Assembly: GCF_905475465.1 (NCBI RefSeq)
Contig: NC_062239.1
Span: 9,610,001 to 9,674,000, forward strand
DNA length: 64,000 nt
Reading direction: 5' to 3'
Source of the DNA: Pieris napi
Lineage: Eukaryota; Arthropoda; Insecta; Lepidoptera; Pieridae
The position numbers were made by a program, and so were the translations under genes. Positions 1 through 13,110 of the stretch are shown here, piece after piece. Every line of letters begins with the position of its first letter. The stretch's first letter is position 1. The notes below the pieces were generated by a model. It did not search any database, was not told where the DNA came from, and saw nothing but the letters and a program-made list of their open reading frames with translations.

Positions 1-131
1 TAAAGAAATACTTCGCTTAGCTAAGGATTATTACATTACGGTACAGTAAAAAACTATACATAATTGACTAACTTCTAGGCTCTCGGTTCACATCTAAAGT
101 GCTGTATCACAATTATCATTCCATATTTAAA

Positions 132-484
132 CTAGCTGACCCGGCAAACGTTGTTTTGCCATGTATATTATTTCTAGGGATTTTTTTTAGGTTAAATAAA
201 AATAACTATCTACTATAATAAAAAGTAGGGGTTGATCGTAGAGGGGTGAAAGTTAGGGGTTGTATGTATTTTTTAATGCTGTATCATAAAAAAATAAAAA
301 CAGAAAAAAATATCTAAAAAAAAAAAATTAGGGGACTACCCCTAACATTTAGGGGGATGAAAAATAGATGTTGGCCGATTCTCATAGATTCCGGATAAGC
401 ACAAAAAATTTCATCAAAATCGGTCAAGCCGTTTCGGAGGAGTATGGCAACGAAAACTGTGACACGAGAATTTTATATATTAGA
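132..484 (-). mobile_element. Helitron, non-coding (subfamily 1)
   Basis: On the minus strand it starts TCTAATATATAAAATTCTCG and ends in CTAG, with flanking A and T. A stem (ggcaaa/tttgcc type) precedes the 3' end. Homologous to 42642 and 53252. Confidence 0.8.
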
Positions 485-1100
485 TATAGAAGGCATTCGA
501 ATAAAACGAAACCTTATAACGTAGATTTCCATTGATGGCAATGTTAATGTGGGCGGGACTTACATCCGGTGAATAATGTGTCAGCTGTTGTTAATAGTTA
601 TAAGCACAGGTGAGGCGACAGTGTCCGCTCACTGAATACATTACTGAACAATACCCACTCCCCGGATAATTGAATTGCAATTAGTTACAGATTGTCTGTC
701 TTGTCAGTCCCTTTGGTATTGTCGTTAATATGCTTCGTAACTTATGTTATGATGTAGCTGAATCTATAGACTATCACGTAGATATAGACTATATGACTGG
801 CTATTATTAATCAGGCAGAAACTGATGTTAGCCTAGTACCTAAGCATGCTATGCTCGACCAAGAAGTCAGATATTGGACCCAGTAATTGTCAACGACAAA
901 GAATATTTCTTTTGATATTAATTTTTTAGTATTGTAAGGAAATTGCTAGTGATAGACGAATCGACGCTTGGGAATGTATTTGTACCATTGAAAGTTTAAC
1001 TATTTTTATTAATCGATATCGTTATTTTTGATCAATACTTTTATAACACTTGAGGGGTATATTAAAGTTACAACCTAGATAATTACTTCATACAAATTTA
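485..1100. other. Intergenic, nothing recognised
   Basis: AT-rich sequence between two Helitrons; no gene or repeat seen. The same holds for 1401-2023, where an 86-codon frame at 1449-1709 shows no domain. Confidence 0.5.
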
Positions 1101-1400
1101 TCTAATATACATAAAATTCTCGTGTCACAATGTTCGTTCCCATACTCCTCTGAAACGACTCGACCGATTCTTATGAAATTTTTATGCATATACAGTAAGT
1201 CTGAAAATCGGCTATATCTTTCAAACCCCTATTGACTTGAACTCTGAGTTTTATATATAGAGAAAAAATTCACTGAAAAACCTAAAAAAATTCATTCCGG
1301 AAAACCGAACAGTCTCTGGGGTTGCAAAATGTTGGTATATACTAAAAAAAGTACGCTAAGTAAAATCACATTAAGGAAAAAAGTTCGCGGGGGCAGCTTG
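1101..1400 (+). mobile_element. Helitron subfamily 1, diverged
   Basis: Starts TCTAATATACATAAAATTCTC after an A and contains actcgaccgattcttatgaa. The 3' end is degraded (gggggcagcttgt). Confidence 0.6.
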
Positions 1401-2023
1401 TATTAATATCGATTTATTTTAAACATTTAAAATTCTTAGCAAGTTTTTGTGCTTACTTACTTTGTGCTAATTGTTACGACTCTATTTAGATTATTTATGG
1501 CTTGTATGAAGAGGCTTCCATTACAGTATATCTTTCTATTGTTAGAACCCCTTCGCAAGCCCTCGTTTGCAGATTGTTTGAGCGCGGCATCATTTCTTGT
1601 AATTACCTACACAGTACGGACACCACTCGATTGCGGTGTGATAGGAATGTATGAGATGGGAGGGGGAGGCCAGAGAGGCTGGAGGGGGAGGACAAAGGAC
1701 GAGCTGTAGACCTGAGCCGACCCTTCTGTCTGTGACGCGCCCTTCAGGGACTCAATATACACTTTACGTATGCATTGAATAAACACGAGATATTAAAAGA
1801 AAATACTACCGGAGTACTATACGTTTAATTATCATGGTTTTATTATTGAAGGTGAATTTAAATAACTTGAGGCTGCATTGAATCACGTAGGCTATTTAAT
1901 AATAACAATAATCCCACTGAATTATTATTAGGTATAATAATATTCCAGTGGTGCTACAACCCTAAATGTGTCTGGTCCTTAGATTGCATTTCTTTCTTTG
2001 ATAATTTTTGTTTTATAGACAAA

Positions 2024-2439
2024 CTAGCCGTTTCGCGCCCGCTTTGCTGGACGAATTAAAATACATTTTATGTTTCATTATTATTATTTTTTTTCATATT
2101 TTTATTATTCTTCTTTTTAACTTCCCGCTAAGAAAATTGAAATATTTCGAAAATCGAGTTTTTAACAGATGTTGACGTTTAGAGGTTCTAGGAAGCCTCC
2201 CCGAATGTTTCCGCGGTGAAGTCCGTATGGATAAATTTTCATTAAAGTAAAACAGCAATAAAAAAATGAAGGAACGTTGGAATTTAATAAATAAATATAT
2301 AAACCATCCCATCTAGGAACAACCATAAACCATCTAGGAATCGCATCGAATGGTGGTAGTTTCATGTCGATACGATCAGTGGTTTAGGCGTGATTGAGCC
2401 TCAAACGAAGACCATTTTCATTATATATATATATATAGA
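2024..2439 (-). mobile_element. Helitron, non-coding (subfamily 3)
   Basis: Minus strand TC(TA)n start, CTAG end preceded by a block containing gcccgctttgct on the plus strand. Flanks A and T. A close copy lies at 54789-55167. Confidence 0.75.
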
Positions 2440-2499
2440 TTTGGCATTGAGAGTGTCCAGGCATCACTTAACATAAGATGAGCTTCTTGCTAATATGCC

Positions 2500-2702
2500 C
2501 CCTGTTTTATAAAAATGTGATCAACATTCTTCTACTGTGTCTGATCGATTTTTGGATCTAACACATGCCGGTCACCTTACGATACTTTCCTACAAGCTAG
2601 TATTAGGTAAACAGAAAGTCTATTGGTACACATCCGAGGATCAAACCTACGACCTCAGGGATGAGAGACGCACGCTGAAGCCACTATGCCAACATACGAC
2701 GT
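2500..2702 (-). mobile_element. SINE family B copy
   Basis: Contains the shared blocks aacctacgacctcagggatg and agagacgcacgctgaagcc in minus orientation; diverged. Confidence 0.7.
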
Positions 2703-2943
2703 GTTGTATAATATAAAGTGTTTTAATCTGGTAACTCAGCAGTCTCTTATAAACATACACGGTTAACAGCCGCTTTTAAACATTTCAGTGCACTCCTGAA
2801 TAATTCAGGACATAAGCAGCGTTGTAATTGCACTTTGACTGCCCCTGGCGTTCGCACACACGATATATTGGCGCTGTATCGTGTAGTGTGCGGTAACACG
2901 CGGACCATTGCCGCAATGCATATATGCGTCGAAATAACTCAAA

Positions 2944-3130
2944 CTCAAAATAACTTTATTCATGTAGGTAAACAAGTACATTTATGAACGTCAGAAAAGA
3001 AGTTAAATTAATTCAAAATTTACATTTACTACCAGTTCGCAAGTCAAGGGCGTAGAGCGGGCAAGAAGGACTAGCAAGAAACTTTCCGCCACTCTTTTTA
3101 ATCGCTAAGTTTTGAGTCATACAAATTGTT
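2944..3130 (-). mobile_element. LINE 3'-end repeat
   Basis: Contains caaaataactttattcatgt, agttcgcaagtcaagggcgt and ccgccactctttttaatcgc, a 3' end scattered through Lepidoptera. Related copies occur at 14835-15000 and 58325-58430, and a more distant one at 17810-17990. Confidence 0.6.
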
Positions 3131-5011
3131 TGAACTAGAAAAATAATGGACAAAAAATCAGTGGCTTTAGTTTTTATTTGTATATCTGCTATTTCTTTTA
3201 TTTATATTATCACGCCTATTTCCTGAAGGGCAAAATCCACGATATCCGCTTGCTACGACATACCTGTTCATCTCGCTTCATCCACTTTCATGCCATTCAC
3301 CATTCTTTCATTTGTTTTTCCCAATACTCTCTTAACTGATGTAAAAGACATTTAAATACTTCGTATCTTAACTAATAAATTTGTATCGCTACGAAGTTTT
3401 CTATAGATGCAGTATAATATGTTTGCAATAGTAGTTCCTGTGTATCAATTTTCCGGACATTTTTATATTTAATGAGTGTTTAAGAATCAATTGATTTCAA
3501 ACTTGCAAAAGATTTTATTATAAAATTCGATCCCTTCCTATTTAATTATTCCGTGATAATTGTATTTACATTTAATTAATTGCTATTTGCTCCCTTTTCC
3601 CATTGAGACACGGTTGATTGCAGGTAGTTATGTTGATTTAGAGGTACTTCTTACTGCCACTAAACTACAGCAGACACGCTATAGGTGTCTTACTTTAGTG
3701 CGACGTAATGCTCTAATGTAAATTTCTTTTGATATCCCGTTATATGTTTAATTATAGTACTGTTATATACTGTTTATCTCTTAATGATATGGTACAGCAT
3801 AAAGTAGCCAGTCTAAGATCAGCCTACGGAAGTGTAAAGCCAGGCTAGGTACTTAAAGCATATATTCAGGTTTTATAATGTGTGATACTAGTGTATAAAT
3901 TATAATATCATTTAAAAGAATATACTTCTTGATAAGACACAGTTCCATTCACAATTATTGATTTTAAATGCAACTATTCACTATGTTGCTACTATTGTTG
4001 TACTCAAAATTATATAAATAAAAATTAATCGCAAAATTTGTTGCAAAGCTCAAAACTTAAAGACGCTTGGACCAATTTTGAGTATTTTTATGTATTCCTT
4101 GAACTCTGAGGGTTTTTTTATAGACAGAAAAATTGGAAAAAATATTTAAATATTTTATTTGATATAGTCCTTAGTACTAAGGTTTTTTAGTAGTCATAGC
4201 GTAGCGGTCTTATTAAGTGTTTATATTAACTTAAGGGTTTAGTTCATAATAAAAAAAATTGATTATAACTTACGTTTAAACGACCGATAGTGTTTTTTAT
4301 GTAATACCTGTCGTATACTTCAAGTTCCTTTTAAAATATAATCCAAATAGATCAGAAAGCCATGTCCTACCCAGAAGGCAAGTCATTAAAAAACCATAAA
4401 ATCTAAATATAATCACTATACCGTATCATTAACTAACAATTAAGATCGTGCCTTCCCCACTGGATAAACAATGAGACGGAGGCTTGCAGGAGGGCCGTCC
4501 TCAATACTCGACGTCTGTTTCATTATTACTTGTCACTGTGTGCGCACAGACAGACATACAACGATACTGAACTACGGGGAGCTACTTTGTATTATTGTGT
4601 TGAGGGGAGACTGGTGCAATCTTGTAGTTATTGTCTGTATAATTGGTATCCATTGTAATTGTTTATAAGGGAGTTCGTATGCACAATATTTATATACGGA
4701 CGAGACGTGATAATATTTAGTCTAAATTCGAGCCTTAGACTAAACATTTAATTAAAACTGCTATGCCGGAAGGACTTGCCATTAAAAATTAATAAGGGTG
4801 AGAATGAGGGTTATATCTTTAAATCATATCGTCAAAAGAAATTAAAATGAAGAATTTTAACAACAATTTAAAAATAAAAATTGAGATAGTCCCTAATCAC
4901 ATACTCCCAGACCTATCGAACATACATGAACTAAGAATAATTTCATTAGAATTTGTCTATACGTTTCAGAGGAAATTGTTTATCAAAACTGTGACGTGAA
5001 AATGTTGCGTA
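3131..5011. other. Intergenic, nothing firm
   Basis: Only a short SINE family C head fragment near 4194-4220. Short frames show no domains. Confidence 0.5.
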
Positions 5012-5232
5012 TCTTTATATATATAATTCTTCTGTGAGTGTGTATGTCACTGAACTTCTCTCAAACGACTGGACCGATTTTGATGATATTTTTAGTGTGT
5101 GTTCAAGGGGATCTGGGAATGGTTTAGATTCACAAATCAGCCCGGCAGGTGGCGCTGCAGTCGGTACTTTCATACTTTAATATCCTAATAGCTTGAAATA
5201 TCATGCAGGACAACGTCTGTGGGGTCCACTAG
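5012..5232 (+). mobile_element. Helitron, non-coding (subfamily 2)
   Basis: Starts TCTTTATATATATAATTCTT, ends gacaacgtctgtggggtcca then CTAG, with A before and T after. The same length (221 bp) as the inverted copy at 58727-58947. Confidence 0.82.
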
Positions 5233-5918
5233 TATCTATATAATTTTCATTGACTAGCCAACGGTGAATATTGCCATCTAGATTTCAAGAGTGCTAAAAA
5301 TATGCTAGCTGATTACTGCTTTTCTATTAAGATCTGCTAAAAAGATCAAAAGATTTACTTGCCTTCATGGTGATGAAAAATAATTTGAAAAACATCTTGG
5401 ACCCAGAATCCACTGATCACCTATTTGTTAAGAACATCAATAAGACAGATGTAGAAATGTGCTTGCTCCATTGTGGAAAATTTAATTCATACAAGTTGAG
5501 TTAAGTCTTCTGTAGCACAAATCAATAAGGACGTATTTCATTGTTTGCTTGTGGTTCTCCCCTATTTGGCGCTCGGCGACATCTGGTGAACGCCCGCGAA
5601 CTTCAGCAACACAAATATTCATAAAACAAACAAACAAGTGGATCCCTTATGTAAATATGGCGCGAGTGTGCGAGTTAGTCGTATGAGATACGTAATTGAA
5701 TCACACTTGTATTTGAACAGTGATCACTACAGCTATACACTGTAAACTTGGTTTAAGGTAACCTAAATGTTGTGAAAAAAGCAATACTCTATACGTAATG
5801 TATAGTACGAAGGTTTTTTTATTTTAAAAAAGTATTTAACTTTCTTTAATAAAACTAGTGGCGGTACCACATCTAGTTCTTGGCCATGGATTTCTAAAAC
5901 AAAAGGATAAATATAATA

Positions 5919-6689
5919 CAGTCAAACCTGGGTAAGTGAAAATACTCTATAAGTGATAGTAATAGCCGGAACCCGTCATTTTAAGCTCCCAAATCCTCTA
6001 TTAGCGAGAAACAGAAACCTCTGTAAGAGAGAGTCGCTTCTCCCTCATGGACCTCCGTAAGTGAGACTGCTACTTATCTATACCTCTATAAGCGACAGTT
6101 GAGCTTTATTTATTTATATTATTTAGGAGATACTATAGCTACAAAAACAGAAACCCAAACAAAATTGATGGATTTTTTTAAGTGTACATATTTTTTTTTT
6201 TTTGGACAATTCACACCAATTGACCTAGTCCCATGCTAAGCTGGTGAAGCTTGTGTTATGGGTATTGGCAACGGATATACATACATATTATAGATAGATA
6301 GACATATAAATACATATTTAAACACCCAAGACCTAAACACAACACCAAATGCTCATCACATCAATGTTTGTCTCAGCCGGGGATCGAACCCGGGACCCAT
6401 GGATTCGCAGTCCGGGGTACTAACCACTAGACCAATGAGTCGTCGTATAAGTTCTAAATAAAATATACATGTACATCATATATGTCGTGCACATTATGCA
6501 CATAATTTTATCATATGACATATTTACTACATTCGTACTTGCTGTGACTTGTTATTGCTGCGTACCTCTATAAGACAGAATCGTACCATGTACCATTAGC
6601 ATTAGCGAGAAACTCGGGTTAGTGAGAAACCTCTATAAGCGAGACAGAGATTGTGCTCCCTTGAACTCTCGCTTATCCAGGTTTGACTG
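5919..6689. mobile_element. Pogo/Tigger-like non-autonomous element
   Basis: Inverted ends cagtcaaacctgg and ccaggtttgactg, flanked by TA on both sides (5917-5918 and 6690-6691). Several subterminal copies of a CCTCTATAAGCGAGA-like motif occur on both sides (for example near 6023, 6051, 6088, 6565 and 6629). A SINE is inserted in the middle. No transposase frame is left. Confidence 0.85.
6190..6446 (-). mobile_element. tRNA-derived SINE, family A (nested copy)
   Basis: In minus orientation. The head holds a Pol III A box (tctagtggttagta type) and a B box (gggttcgatccccgg, here complemented as ccggggatcgaacccgg). The tail ends in poly(T) on the plus strand. It matches the copies at 14529 and 51449. 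Confidence 0.85.
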
Positions 6690-6934
6690 TATTTATAATT
6701 AAATTGACGCTATGAATTGAAATGCTATGCTTGTAATGCTGAAGAGAGTGCCTGCGTCTGGTTATACCCTCGGGGCGTAACTCCGACGATTCAGGTAAAC
6801 ACCGCGCTTATAAAACTAAGAAAGCCAGCAAAAGTGAGCAAATTTACAGTACTTCATATATTTACAGCTCGTACATGTTTCGTTATATTTTTTTATCTTA
6901 AAGCTTTTTAAGTAGATGTTAATCATGACGGTTT

Positions 6935-7055
6935 CCTGTCCATTTTCTTCGCCGTATGAGCGAGTTAAATGCGAAAATATAAGGAAAATTCCATTGGTGC
7001 AATGACTTCAGGGACAAAAGTCGCATGCTCAAGCACCTAGGCCAACACTACTCTA
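6935..7055 (-). mobile_element. SINE family B fragment
   Basis: Diverged blocks: ttccattggtgcaatgactt, and caagcacctaggccaacact at the head. Confidence 0.6.
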
Positions 7056-8639
7056 CATTTAAATTTCATGAAGGCTACCGAAATGCGTTCTCAATTCTGA
7101 AGATTACCAAAATGTTACCCTACACCATTAGACTAGTTATGGCTTCAAATTTGTTTATTATCTCATCATTTATTTTTTCAGTCATACGATCGTCTGAAAC
7201 AGTAATTCCAAATTTAAAGAACGCCTAAAGTAATTCATTAATCGATTTGAATGGCTTATGTGTAATGATCGAACATTATTTAACAGTTTATTTTACGTTT
7301 AGTAATTTAAAATGGTAATCATTACGATGCAACAACAATTTGAATTATTTTTTATACCAAGACAAATATCTTTTTCCGTCATATACAACACTAATCAAGC
7401 TTCAACTTATTAAAAATATTACAGTCCGAGACTCTATCCTATAATCCCTTCCAGCTACTTAGTATTAAATGCTCACACAGAACTTTATCATTTAGTTTGA
7501 TTTTGTTCGGAGTTGTATAGTTCAATTATTGTTGGTTCCAGTTACCTACCGTAGTTTTCTGTCAGTGTTTGCTGTCATTCAGTGCTGCAAAAACTTCGAC
7601 CATTAACACTTATTTGTTGCAATTCTTAATCACCATAAATATTCAACGAGTTCAGACGCGGAACCAATTTTTTTTTTTTAATATAAAAAGAGCGCTCTAT
7701 TCAAAGAATAACGTAAGCTTTTAATTAAGGAAATATCGAGTTAAAATGAAGACTGTGTCACGTCATATTCAATCTCTCAACCCGAGAGCGAAGACCTTTG
7801 ACGTGTGGAACTCTCCGCGTCGGATGTCATTCGAAAAAACTCTTTCCAATTTCAACAAACGCGAGTGGCGCCATTTCGTACATTTGGCGAGTGACTTGAA
7901 AAGAGCTCTTGAATTACAAGGATGTTGCCTTTTACGTCCCAAAGAAAGGGAGACGCGGCGGGGTAAGGGGGGATGAACAGGTCACACATCGCGGGACGAA
8001 GGTATGGAAGCGAGAGAAAATAAAACGTGGGAATTCGAGCGCCGTGCTGCTTGTAAAACTCTAAACATAATTTGTACGTGGTACATTTTTGCTTCATACT
8101 TTATACTTTTTACGCTGAACGCTGCATAAATATAATACATAAAGCTCTTACACAACATTATATGTGCTTTTATGGACACTTCAAAGCTCTTTTATTAAAA
8201 TGTTATTAATTTATACGAATTTATAATGAGATCGAGGTTTAAAATGTTAAATAATTTTGTGAATAAAAAGTGTTTCGAAGTTGGATTCGCTAGTTCATTA
8301 TTATTCACAAATAAGCGTAAGTTTATAAATAATTGTGAACATTGAAGAGGTGAATGCGATGTGAGACAACGCTACTTGATGTTAATTCGAATAATTCCCG
8401 GCGACTACACGGTCCTCTGCATTGTTTATTCACAAATAACACACATTGGTATAATGCTGTGTTAACACGTTCATAACATCGCTTCACTTTGTGTACTTTA
8501 TATGTAGTCTAATTTCATATTAATTATTAATGAAGTTGCTTATAAAGTTCGCTTATAGTCCTAGCCTACCCTAGGAGTTGTAGGAGCTTAGGCCATTATT
8601 TTAATATATACCTCTAATAATAATGATCATTTGTAAATA
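7056..8639. other. Intergenic, one GC-richer patch
   Basis: A patch at 7746-8030 is less AT-rich, with a 76-codon frame (from MKTVSRHIQSL) lacking any domain known to me. It could hold an untranslated exon, but no splice or promoter signal settles it. Confidence 0.35.
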
Positions 8640-8850
8640 TAATAGGCAAGTAGGTGATCAGCCTCCTGTGCCTGACGCACGCCGTCGACTTTTCGTGTCT
8701 AAGGCATGCCCGTTTCCTCACGATGGTATCCTTCACCGTTCGAGCAAATGTTAAATGCGCACATAGAAATAAAGCCCATTGGTGCACAGCCTAGGATCGA
8801 ACCTACGACCTCAGGGATGAGAGTCGCACGCCACTAGGCCAACACTGCTC
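8640..8850 (-). mobile_element. tRNA-derived SINE, family B
   Basis: Lepidopteran-type SINE in minus orientation: complemented B box (gatcgaacctacgacctc), the caccaatggg-type block, and a gacttttcgtgtctaaggc block. Related copies or fragments occur at 2500-2700, 6935-7055, 29915-30015, 35276-35385, 50648-50785, 56500-56690 and 59727-59905. Confidence 0.8.
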
Positions 8851-8924
8851 TTATTTATTTGTCATTTAATTAATAACATATTTATATTATAAAGATTGAC
8901 GAAAAATGTTTTTACCTATCTCTT

Positions 8925-9245
8925 TTATAGAACAGGGAGCAAACAGGCAGGCTAACCTGATGCTAAGTGCTACCGCCGCCCATGGACACTCAATGCCAGA
9001 GGGCTCTCGAGTGCGTTGCCGGCCTTTTAATAATTGGTACCTCTTCTCTTGAAGGACTATAATTTTAATTTGTTCGAAAATACTTCAGTTTGCTGGTCCA
9101 TATAGTGTTGGTACGCGCCAAAACTGCCTTTAAAAAAGTCGAGGAAATACGATATACGATAAAATAATAAGCTGCAGGTATTTATTCGAAAAACTCCTCT
9201 GAACACTCTCAACGGTATATGCGGGAGAAGATGCAGAGATCTACT
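8925..9245 (-). mobile_element. Interspersed repeat (LINE-derived, Lepidoptera type)
   Basis: Shares ccgcccatggacactcaatg, ccagagggctc, gcgttgccggccttttaa and ttcttgaaggac with 34783-35120. Short relatives occur at 51885-52040 and 41455-41485. Orientation is assumed. Confidence 0.6.
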
Positions 9246-9862
9246 AAACTATTATAGTTTAACAACCTAGAGGCTAAACTGTTTTCTTTCTTCAATTCTC
9301 ATACTACTAATGATATTCATGGCCTTCAAACAACTCCAACTTCAAAAACTACTAACTTAAATTACAGGCCAATTGCTGTTTAAAAAATCGAAATAGCGTA
9401 TATTAGTTTTTCACTGAGCCGCTTTCAGAGTAACAAAAGAGTCAATCTGATTATACTGTTTTATGGTAAATGGCCTATTTAGTGCCGGTGTGATGTTCTC
9501 ATTACAGCCGTAGGCCACAGTTTCCTTTACTTTATGTTGCAACTTTAAGGAAGTTTGTGCACAAGTAATAAACATTAAACACAGGCTCTAATGGACGGCG
9601 TAACCGAAATTGATGTGCTGTTTGGCGTGGGTTTATGAGTCGCGTCTCGATCGCGAGCCAAATTGCTTTCTCTACATTCTTCGTATTTCTGCATCCCAGC
9701 CATATGTTTGGTACAGTCGTAGCATTCGTTTTTATTTATTACATTTTACCACATACAACAGTTAGAGAATTATTAACTTAGTAGGCGGATAGCCTTATCC
9801 CGGCTGTGCACCAATGTATTTTAACGCAATAACTTTTAACGAGTTCATAATATACTACTCTT

Positions 9863-9880
9863 ACACACACACACACACAC
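9863..9880 (+). repeat. (AC)9 microsatellite
   Basis: Nine uninterrupted AC units. (AT)n tracts also occur near 2423-2436, 18520-18530 and 38650-38666, all at Helitron ends. Confidence 0.95.
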
Positions 9881-9910
9881 TCTCTAATCTTACACACCGT
9901 TGTGATCGTA

Positions 9911-10260
9911 GAACAATGTCGGAATTGAAAAAAATCCAAAATCCAGTTTTTATCATATTTAGACAATACATTGAATAAATATTACGGCAACATTAAAAAA
10001 TCATGTGTTTATATTTTCAAATTAATCAGTCTATAAAGTGACGGTTTTTTAATAGAAACATGTGATTTTTCTAGAAAACTGTAAATGTTATGATTTTTAT
10101 TTTGTTTTAAAACCAAACCCTTTTATTTGCTTCTATGCCAATTTTTATAAGATGAGAATATTAATTAAAATAGTTATAACAAAAACTAACATGATTATAT
10201 TATTTTGAAATGGCTGTCCTGTAAAGTTTACTATTTGTCGGATCCGTCACTATTCTTCGA
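9911..10260 (-). repeat. Unclassified repeat, copy 1
   Basis: Inverted copy of 15182-15540, with shared blocks such as aaatggctgtcctgtaaagt and tttctagaaaactgta. No family recognised. Confidence 0.7.
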
Positions 10261-12523
10261 CTATTACGACACTATTTATAAAAGTATGTAGTTTTGGTCT
10301 TTTGTAACGCATCGGATTTTTATGATTCAATACATTTTCTTTAAAAGACTTGAAAGGATATTTATAGTCACAACATAGTCGCCTACTACTTGTAGGCTTA
10401 GATCCTTACTACAATGCCACCCTGTTTCCATGTGAACAAAGTTGCACAGGCAATAGTTATAAATAAAAGTTACTGAAACAAATGAAAAACAAAAAGTATT
10501 TTGAATAGAGCTTTTGACCGTCCGAGCAGACGAAACACAACGTCCCAAAATTTTCAGTTTTATTATAAACCTTTGTCTAGTCAAAGAAATTTTCGTAAAG
10601 GTAAGGTCTTGTGAGTTTAGGGTTGGTACCATATAAATTCAAGTTTTATTTAAATAATTACACATTAAAGTCCTTAGTACAATAATATGTCTTCTTATTT
10701 ATAAGGGAATTTCATATATTAGGTATTTGATTTTACAAATCAAGTCAAGCTAAATCTTTGAGACCTTTAATTGCCCACATCTTTCAGCAGACTAGCTTCA
10801 ATATAAAAAAAATACTGACGAATTGTAAGCTTAGTTTTTTAAAGTTAAAATGAACACTTTAGTTTTATTATTATGACCACGAAGCTCTCAGGTATGCCAC
10901 ACTGGATTAATTTAATTTCCTCCAATAACAATCGCGTTTTAATTCCATAAAACTGTATTTTCATTTAAACAGTCATTATTTTATAAAGTGTAAAAAGATT
11001 TCTGAAGCAAAACATTGCAATATAAACTTCATTAGTGAACATTCCACAGATTCCAAGAGAGCGAAATTAAAGCTAATAGATCATATTACTTCAATAAGAA
11101 CATTGTCATAAAAGTACCTATAGCATTTCTAATAGTAACATAACATTTTTAAGTAGTATTTTATTGCATACGAAATTCCTATAAGCTGTTTTATTTATCC
11201 TTCGAAAATTCAATCAATTAAAAGCTCGGTCATCTGTTTTCTTCACCTTTATAGTAGGTCGCTCGCAGCCTTAATAACGACGTAAATTTTAGGGTCTACG
11301 AGCTAGTTTCATGACTATATATGTACCATACAAATCTAATAACGTACATAAAAAGAAAAATCCATTGGGGCAAAGTGAATCACGTCAAATATTGAGAAGA
11401 TTTAAATTTAACCCTTAGTGAATTTGAAATCGTTTCTGCTTCATTAGCTTCCTCCAAATTTACTTTGCGAACGTAACCATACCATCACACGTTGATATTC
11501 TTTACTCTTTTGCAACTGCATAAAGATAATTAAAAGTTTTTGATAATTTTTCGGTTTAAGTAATATCCATTTAATATCTTTATGTAGTTATTTTTCTGGT
11601 AACTTTTCCCGCCATATCTGATATTTATTTATACATTTGTTTTATTATTAAAATAATATTTAGGTATAACCTTCAAATTTAGGTTCATAAATATACACAA
11701 AGGCTTTTGTATAGGCGCAACTAAGTCTCAGGGTTTTGCTGTCTGCGGTTTGCCGTTTGACCTTCACGATAATCGCATCTTTTCGTGTTAAGTCATCGTA
11801 CTAACTTTATTTTACTCATTATTTGTACAAGTAAACCTACTTAAGGATCATTTGGCACCCAAAATAATATGCTAATGTTATTAAATATTAGTTAAATATA
11901 AAGATTTTAACGTAAAACTATTTTTTACCTCTCATTTAATCTCATAAAATTATATTGTTTTCTGTGACGTAAACTCTACGCGGAACATTATGTACAGCTA
12001 CTAAACACAATCTAGGAAGTTTATTATAAGTTACTACCATACAGATGTTATTAAAAACTGTCTGTTGTCAATTTTTAATAATTAGTAAACAAGTATAATG
12101 CCATTAAAACTCTGTAGTCACTAGTTGTAAGTAAGAGCTACGCCGTAGCGGAAATCGTGGCTGCTACAGCGCATAGAGCTATGTAGTTCGGAATCCACGA
12201 CGGAAAAATTTAACGGGAAATTATATTTTCACCTCTGATGGCGCATATTCGCTTAAACTTTTAACTATTTTATATTTTGCTGAAGTTATTAAATATTTTC
12301 TTATTTGCATTCTTCCGCAGCGGTTTGCTTCGAGTGCACATTACCTAATACTCGTAGTTGCACTCCAGATTCTATGGGTCACAAATACGTAGTATAAAAT
12401 TCAAAATCAAAAGACCAACCTGTTAATAATTTCTTCACGAAACATCAATAGTATGTTTTTAACGCATTGTTTTAAAATCAAAAGGCTTCTTACAATTTTG
12501 TACCTCCGGAAAAGGTGAAATTT
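10261..12523. other. Intergenic, nothing recognised
   Basis: About 2.3 kb of AT-rich DNA without features I can support. 13132-13735 and 16086-16467 are also empty by my reading. Confidence 0.5.
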
Positions 12524-12664
12524 TTTTGGAGATTGATTAATGCTTAATTACAAATATAACAAGTCTGGATAACAAGGTATAGAATTCTGGTGTTAATTTT
12601 TGGATATTGATTAATGCGTAATTACAAATATAACAAGTCTGGATAACTAGGTTTGGAATTCTGG
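12524..12664 (+). repeat. Two-copy tandem duplication, 73-bp period
   Basis: attgattaatgcttaattac... and attgattaatgcgtaattac... both continue caaatataacaagtctggat. The copies differ at a few positions. Confidence 0.9.
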
Positions 12665-12949
12665 GTTATTTATACAGGTTATTTGGTTTGGTTTTATAGC
12701 CAATGTTCCTTTTTAATTTAATTTCTAACAATCTAATTTCTGAAATAAGATTCGTATTCATATTTACCGGCCTAAATGTCACCTTGAAAAATAAATAGTG
12801 GAACACGCGTCGCGCATAATCCATTCTTTAAAAAATTAAATTGTCAACATGTTAAACCAAGCATAAATAATTTATTTCATTACAAACATTGATCGACCTG
12901 CAACTGATTGTATTTGAATTTTGTAATTAAGTGCACTACTTCTGGTAAA

Positions 12950-13110
12950 TTTACAGTATGGCTCGATGGAACGGAAGGCCGCGCCCTACCCGCCCTTCTT
13001 GGGCAGCTAACTTTAATAAAACTGATCAGAATGTCTCCGATGAGTCCCGGGAATCGTACACCCGTATACCCAGAGAGCGACGCACTGCAGAGCGTTGCAT
13101 AAGCGGCCAC
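12950..13110 (-). repeat. Possible SINE-like or tRNA-like fragment
   Basis: A GC-rich island. On the minus strand, gggtgtacgattcccgggac resembles a B box. The short open frames on both strands here have no recognisable domain. Confidence 0.3.

Noticed and set aside
1449..1709. 86-codon plus-strand frame
   Set aside because: No domain, no splice context, composition like the surrounding DNA.
6370..6440. Genuine tRNA gene (A and B boxes)
   Set aside because: The tRNA-like head continues into a SINE body shared with 14529 and 51449; it does not fold as a complete tRNA.
7746..7976. 76-codon frame in a GC-richer patch
   Set aside because: No recognisable domain and no conserved splice signals; kept only as a remark on the stretch.
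9780..9830. SINE family B fragment (cccggctgtgcaccaatg)
   Set aside because: Only about 25 matching bases; too short to annotate with confidence.
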